Below are positions 5,987-7,005 of a stretch of DNA of 7,005 bases, one piece after another. Position 1 is the stretch's first letter; every line of letters starts with the position of its first letter. The DNA comes from JAWXBM01 sp034440115. GTDB lineage: Bacteria; Pseudomonadota; Gammaproteobacteria; Xanthomonadales; SZUA-36. The translations under genes and the position numbers were made by a program. The notes under the pieces were generated by a model. That model saw only the letters and a program-made list of their open reading frames with translations. It was not told the origin of the DNA and did no database searches. The stretch covers positions 1 to 7,005 of the forward strand of contig JAWXBM010000066.1 in the NCBI GenBank assembly GCA_034440115.1, given 5' to 3'.

Positions 5987-6367
5987 ATGATCGGATATGT
6001 GATTCTTGGCAGCAATGACCTGCCGCGTGCCAGTGCGTTTTACGACACCCTGCTGGCCGAAATGGGTGCAACCCGGCAGATGGAGTTCGGCGAACGCGGC
6101 TTTGCCTGAGGCACTGCCATGGATAAACCCATGCTCTGCATTATGAAACCTTACGATGGCGGTTCAGCCACGGTGGGTAATGGAGTGATGGTTGGCATCG
6201 GGGTTGAATCCATCGACCAGGTCGATCGTATGCACGCTAAAGCATTGGAGCTCGGAGGCACCGACGAAGGCGCACCTGGCTTGCGGCCATAAGGTGGCGA
6301 AGGCTTCTACGCAGCCTACTTCCGCGACCTGGATGGCAACAAGCTGGATGTGTTCTGTTACGGCTGA
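5987..6367 (+). pseudogene. VOC family (glyoxalase/bleomycin-resistance-like) pseudogene with two in-frame stops
   Basis: One uninterrupted frame of 126 codons from ATG 5987 to TGA 6365-6367 reads as a complete small VOC protein. It opens MIGYVILGSNDLPRASAFYDTLL, typical of the first beta-alpha-beta unit. It continues through TAMDKPMLCIMKPYDG and a VGIGVESIDQVDRMHAKAL segment. It ends GEGFYAAYFRDLDGNKLDVF, the usual last motif before the C-terminal strand. Codon 41 is TGA (6107-6109), where relatives often have Trp before Gly-Thr, so one G-to-A change from TGG would explain it. Codon 102 is TAA (6290-6292). There are no frameshifts. It is most likely a recent pseudogene. Sequencing error or readthrough are less likely. 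Substrate specificity is unknown. Confidence 0.85.
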
Positions 6368-6373
6368 TCAAGC

Positions 6374-6393
6374 AACCTGTATTCGACCAGGTT
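6374..6393 (+). terminator. Small hairpin after the VOC pseudogene
   Basis: AACCTG (6374-6379) pairs with CAGGTT (6388-6393) over an 8-base loop, six bases after the stop codon. A short CTTTT run follows only about ten bases later, so it would be a weak terminator at best. Confidence 0.3.
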
Positions 6394-6471
6394 ACAGATT
6401 GCGCTTTTAATCCAGAACCGGAACACGCTTAACGCTACGGCGTCTGCCAGCCTGACTGTTTCACAAGGCCG

Positions 6472-6491
6472 CGAGGGCACAAACGCCCTCG
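6472..6491. terminator. GC-rich hairpin between convergent genes
   Basis: CGAGGGC (6472-6478) pairs perfectly with GCCCTCG (6485-6491) around ACAAAC. Outer AAGG/CCTT bases (6465-6468, 6495-6498) can add pairs. It lies between the VOC pseudogene and the stop of the right-edge gene. No U-tract follows on either strand, so it may be a Rho-assisted stop or an RNA 3'-end stabiliser. Confidence 0.35.
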
Positions 6492-6534
6492 TCACCTTAG
6501 CGTAGAAAAATCAAAAGCCCAGCATATTCACGGC

Positions 6535-7005
6535 TCAGGTAGGCGCTTTGATACCTGGTGACTGCTGTTTAACATCGACAACGGAAGATCGCCCATTGTT
6601 GTAGAAGGCATGGGCCGGCTTTTCGGGGCGCCACGTATCACACCGATCAATCAGATCGTACCAATTGGCCCAACTCTCAGGCTCAGCCTGGGATTCAGTC
6701 AAGTCACGGAATTCAGCCGAAAGCGCTCTCATACGCACACCGAGCTGCTGGCTCAGATCAGCCTCATCACTGGCCTCTTGTGCCAGTGACAGATAGCCCT
6801 TACTGAGATCAATCCAGTAATCGTTGTTCAGCTTCTTGCGCACCTCGGCTCCGGAATTATCACCCAGATTGTCACCTATCCACATATGTATAGCGGCCAG
6901 TGCGCTGCAGTCGAGCAATTCATTTTCAAAGGACGCGAGCTGCAACTCAGGCATGCCTTCGGCTTTGTATACGGCTGCTACTTCTGCAGAGCGCGATGAT
7001 GCTGC
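6535..7005 (-). CDS. Hypothetical protein, 5' end beyond the window
   Basis: The minus-strand frame ends with TGA at 6535-6537 and is open to the window edge, giving 156 visible residues. An internal ATG at 6954 could serve as a start, but GAAGG sits only one base before it, too close for a ribosome binding site, and coding-like sequence (SAEVAAVYKAEG) continues upstream. The gene is therefore probably longer. I do not recognise the family. The visible part is mainly helical and acidic, with a tryptophan-rich area (WANWYDLIDRCDTW). Two cysteines (visible residues 33 and 122) could pair if the protein is exported. The last 25 or so residues look disordered. Confidence 0.6.
   Translation of the reverse strand, partial: AASSRSAEVAAVYKAEGMPELQLASFENELLDCSALAAIHMWIGDNLGDNSGAEVRKKLNNDYWIDLSKGYLSLAQEASDEADLSQQLGVRMRALSAEFRDLTESQAEPESWANWYDLIDRCDTWRPEKPAHAFYNNGRSSVVDVKQQSPGIKAPT

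Noticed and set aside
5987..6367. Recoding of TGA as selenocysteine or tryptophan in the VOC gene
   Set aside because: A second in-frame stop (TAA) is also present, no selenocysteine-type hairpin was identified after codon 41, and other genes in the window use TGA as a normal stop.
1..7005. CRISPR arrays, insertion sequences, integrases or rRNA
   Set aside because: I found no regularly spaced repeats, no transposase or integrase motifs and no rRNA sequence on either strand.

Overview
The window looks like a piece of a gammaproteobacterial chromosome with roughly balanced base composition, probably from a free-living or marine lineage. Three things suggest this: a tRNA-Phe with an encoded CCA end and a GGCCAAG/CTTGGCC acceptor stem, exported proteins of the DUF4920 and DUF5117/DUF4953 kinds, and Shine-Dalgarno-led genes. 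The taxonomic call is an inference and cannot be narrowed further from this sequence.

Left part (1-2516) is an accessory or scar region anchored on the tRNA gene. tRNA-Phe(GAA) fills 22-97. Its last 26 bases (73-98) recur exactly at 233-258, the kind of duplication left when an integrative element uses a tRNA 3' end as its attachment site. Just beyond, on the minus strand, is a complete 505-residue Fic protein. It has a canonical Fic motif, an upstream class II-type inhibitory motif and an AbiEi-like winged-helix N-terminus. It has a strong ribosome binding site and an AT-rich upstream region with repeat-like sequences. Beyond that lie two gene fossils on the plus strand. One is a RhuM-family gene broken by frameshifts and deletions (about 2083-2408). 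The other is a DUF6155-like conserved hypothetical gene of which only two short blocks survive (2411-2516). No integrase is present.

Middle part (2517-5732) looks like ordinary chromosome coding for the cell envelope. A small exported DUF4920 protein (start best placed at 2562) converges on a very large exported zinc metalloprotease of the met-zincin type (minus strand, to 3147). A hairpin lies between the two stop codons. The DUF4920 reading frame happens to stay open into the DUF6155 fossil, so a longest-ORF call would hide its signal peptide.

Right part (5733-7005): the protease is divergent from a VOC/glyoxalase-like gene at 5987-6367. That gene keeps its ribosome binding site and reading frame but carries two in-frame stop codons, so it is called a pseudogene. 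The divergent intergenic space holds a perfect 13-base palindrome. After the pseudogene come two small hairpins, then the 3' part of an unrecognised minus-strand gene that runs off the right edge.

The window holds no single multi-gene system that I can call new. Its most interesting features are the tRNA-anchored scar with the self-contained Fic fusion, the mosaic gene fossils and the nearly intact VOC pseudogene.
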